From Symbiodinium natans (lineage: Eukaryota; Sar; Dinophyceae; Suessiales; Symbiodiniaceae), in the NCBI GenBank assembly GCA_905221605.1, contig CAJNDS010002512.1, positions 188,001-249,359 on the forward strand: a stretch of 61,359 nt of DNA, written 5' to 3'. A program made the position numbers and the translations under genes. The notes under the pieces were generated by a model. It worked only from the letters and a program-made list of their open reading frames with translations. It did no database searches and was not told the DNA's origin. Below, one piece after another: positions 59,910-61,359 of this stretch (positions are counted from its first letter, which is position 1; each line of letters opens with the position of its first letter).

Positions 59910-61359
59910 ACCGTTGCTTGCTAAGGCTTCTGTTGGCAGTTTAGGATGGCTTTGAGATTGAGAGGAGTAGATCACAACGGCCGCCGTGCAACCTGTAGAA
60001 CGGGCTGCAGGTCCCATCGAGGCATTTTGTTGGTGTAGTGTTCTGCAGGGCGCGTGCCTCCATGCTGTATGAGTCTTTGTCAAGTGGCTAGGACGGCAAG
60101 AGCGGCCAGCATGGCGGCAAAGAGACCACCAACAAGAAACCGCAGAGGCGCCGTTGCTTCACTGTCACGGGACAGCTCTTCTGACCTCATGCTCTGCTCA
60201 CCGCTTGACAACAGAAGTGCCATTGGATTTGCACCTCGGCCAAGGAAAGCAAAGTCGAAGATGAAAGCCAAGAGCCTTGACGATAGGTTCAGCATGAACA
60301 GGATAACATTATCCATACATGCAGCTGGGGGCTGGGAGCTGCGCTCCGGAGGCCATGACGGTATGGGGGAGGGCTTGCGGCGAAACGGGTGAGATGAAGA
60401 TCATGTCTGAATCGCCGCTGCTTGATTTCGGCTAAAGCTTGAAGTCCAACGCGGCCTAGCAATCTCCAAGCATTTTTCGGCGAGACCTCAACGTTCAAGA
60501 TGGTGCGCAAGAACGTCGTCAAGAGTGACTTGTCTGACTGGGCTAAAGAGCACTACAGAAGCCGCAAGCAAATTTTCCGGCTAAGGGCTGGTCGCGCCCT
60601 GCCCCCCCCAACCCCGCACCCTTTCTCAACCCATGCCATGCTGCATGGGCAACTTGAACAGACATGTAAAAAGCAAACGCGAGGAAAGACAAGCACAATA
60701 AGAAACAGCGCGCAAACGTGAAGCCTGAAAAGGTTTTCCCAGTTACATGTTCCGCTTTACTGGGGCAAGCTCATGCAAGCTCCACGCAATCAAGATACGT
60801 TGAACATGCAACTTTCAATAATTACCGTATGTATTTGCTAACATGTTGTCGGCTCCGCCTGAGAGCTACATGACGATTCAAGCTCTTGTTCTTGGCTCAC
60901 TCTGACAGTTGGTCCCCCTCCAAAACGACCGTGTCAAGTTCTCATGCAGCTCCCCACTGTGTTCTGGTAACGTGCGCCAGCAGCTGAGAGAGCGCCCATG
61001 TTTTAACGAAGCTGAAGCCTTCCTTCAAGCCGCGCAGCCACATCCCTGGTCCCACAACGTCCAGGCGCGGAGCGCGAAGATTCGCCTGAGTCCACACGCG
61101 CGTCGGACTCCCCCACTGAGGCAACGCCCAAGGCGAAGTCGGGGCAATGGTTGAGGTTTTGGACTAGGCATGTGAATGTAGGGGTACTCCCAGTCGAGTC
61201 CCTTGTGAAAAAAAGGGTGTGGAGTACCTGAGTGCTTGTACTACTGGTCTGAGTGCCTTACCAAAAGCTGCCGCCAGCCTGCAGGCCCGAAGCCCCCACA
61301 TTCAAATAGGTTGCACACGTCTCGTATTGCATTCCGGTCCAGACGGCTCATTTTGTGAA
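59910..61359. other. window end with two exon candidates
   Basis: About 60500-60595 reads MVRKNVVKSDLSDWAKEHYR (+). About 61078-61155 reads EREDSPESTRASDSPTEATP (+), a disordered acidic stretch. Between them, 60080-60316 is open on both strands: a basic protein on plus and a membrane-tail-like sequence (FLVGGLFAAMLAALAVLAT) on minus. No gene could be completed before the window ends. Confidence 0.3.

Noticed and set aside
60080-60316. Tail-anchored membrane protein on the minus strand
   Set aside because: The opposite strand is also open and basic, there are no supporting exons on either side, and only a 79-codon frame is available.

Overview
The window looks like nuclear DNA of a photosynthetic dinoflagellate, most likely a Symbiodiniaceae-type alga; the species cannot be read from the sequence. 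Four things point there. (1) Genes are broken into many short exons whose introns often begin with GC or GA instead of GT. (2) There is a nucleus-encoded psaI with a signal peptide followed by an FVP plastid-targeting motif, present as two tandem copies. (3) Several families known to be expanded in dinoflagellates occur: Pumilio repeats, EF-hand proteins, a six-helix/PAS membrane sensor, and PqiA-like and SBBP proteins. (4) Introns hold long microsatellites and short CCCTAAA/TTTAGGG-like patches. Every confidently modelled gene lies on the plus strand.

Layout. 1-4700: 3' part of an RS-, Pro- and coiled-coil-rich protein. 5145-6330: poorly resolved gene with an HPDK (J-domain-like) motif. 6685-10084: secreted class-3 lipase. 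12221-14468: six-helix membrane protein with a PAS domain. 15617-20434: Pumilio-repeat RNA-binding protein whose 2.5 kb intron carries GGA and GAA tracts. 24016-25714: two psaI copies. 26888-28084: possible actin-related protein. 28915-30458: low-complexity protein. 31680-35172: UBA plus C-terminal zinc-finger UBP protein; its largest intron contains a complete intronless seven-bladed SBBP propeller gene (33119-34405). 35741-38950: sirtuin without a recognisable zinc ribbon. 40584-44030, perhaps to 47760: polytopic PqiA-like protein. 48453-52835: protein with about seven S1 domains. 53205-53870: short unassigned gene. 54998-57055, perhaps to 57890: EF-hand protein. The last 3 kb holds isolated candidate exons only.

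These genes are not an operon. Their shared features are same-strand packing and unusual splice sites. Functions cover photosynthesis (psaI), RNA binding (Pumilio, S1), ubiquitin recognition (UBA/ZnF-UBP), NAD-dependent deacylation (sirtuin), sensing (PAS, EF-hand) and lipid or membrane work (lipase, PqiA-like). The most noteworthy items are the nested SBBP gene, the forced GA-AG introns of the psaI pair, the sirtuin without zinc cysteines, and the repeated PqiA-type modules. Exon boundaries were set by reading frame and family spacing only, so gene ends and small exons are approximate.
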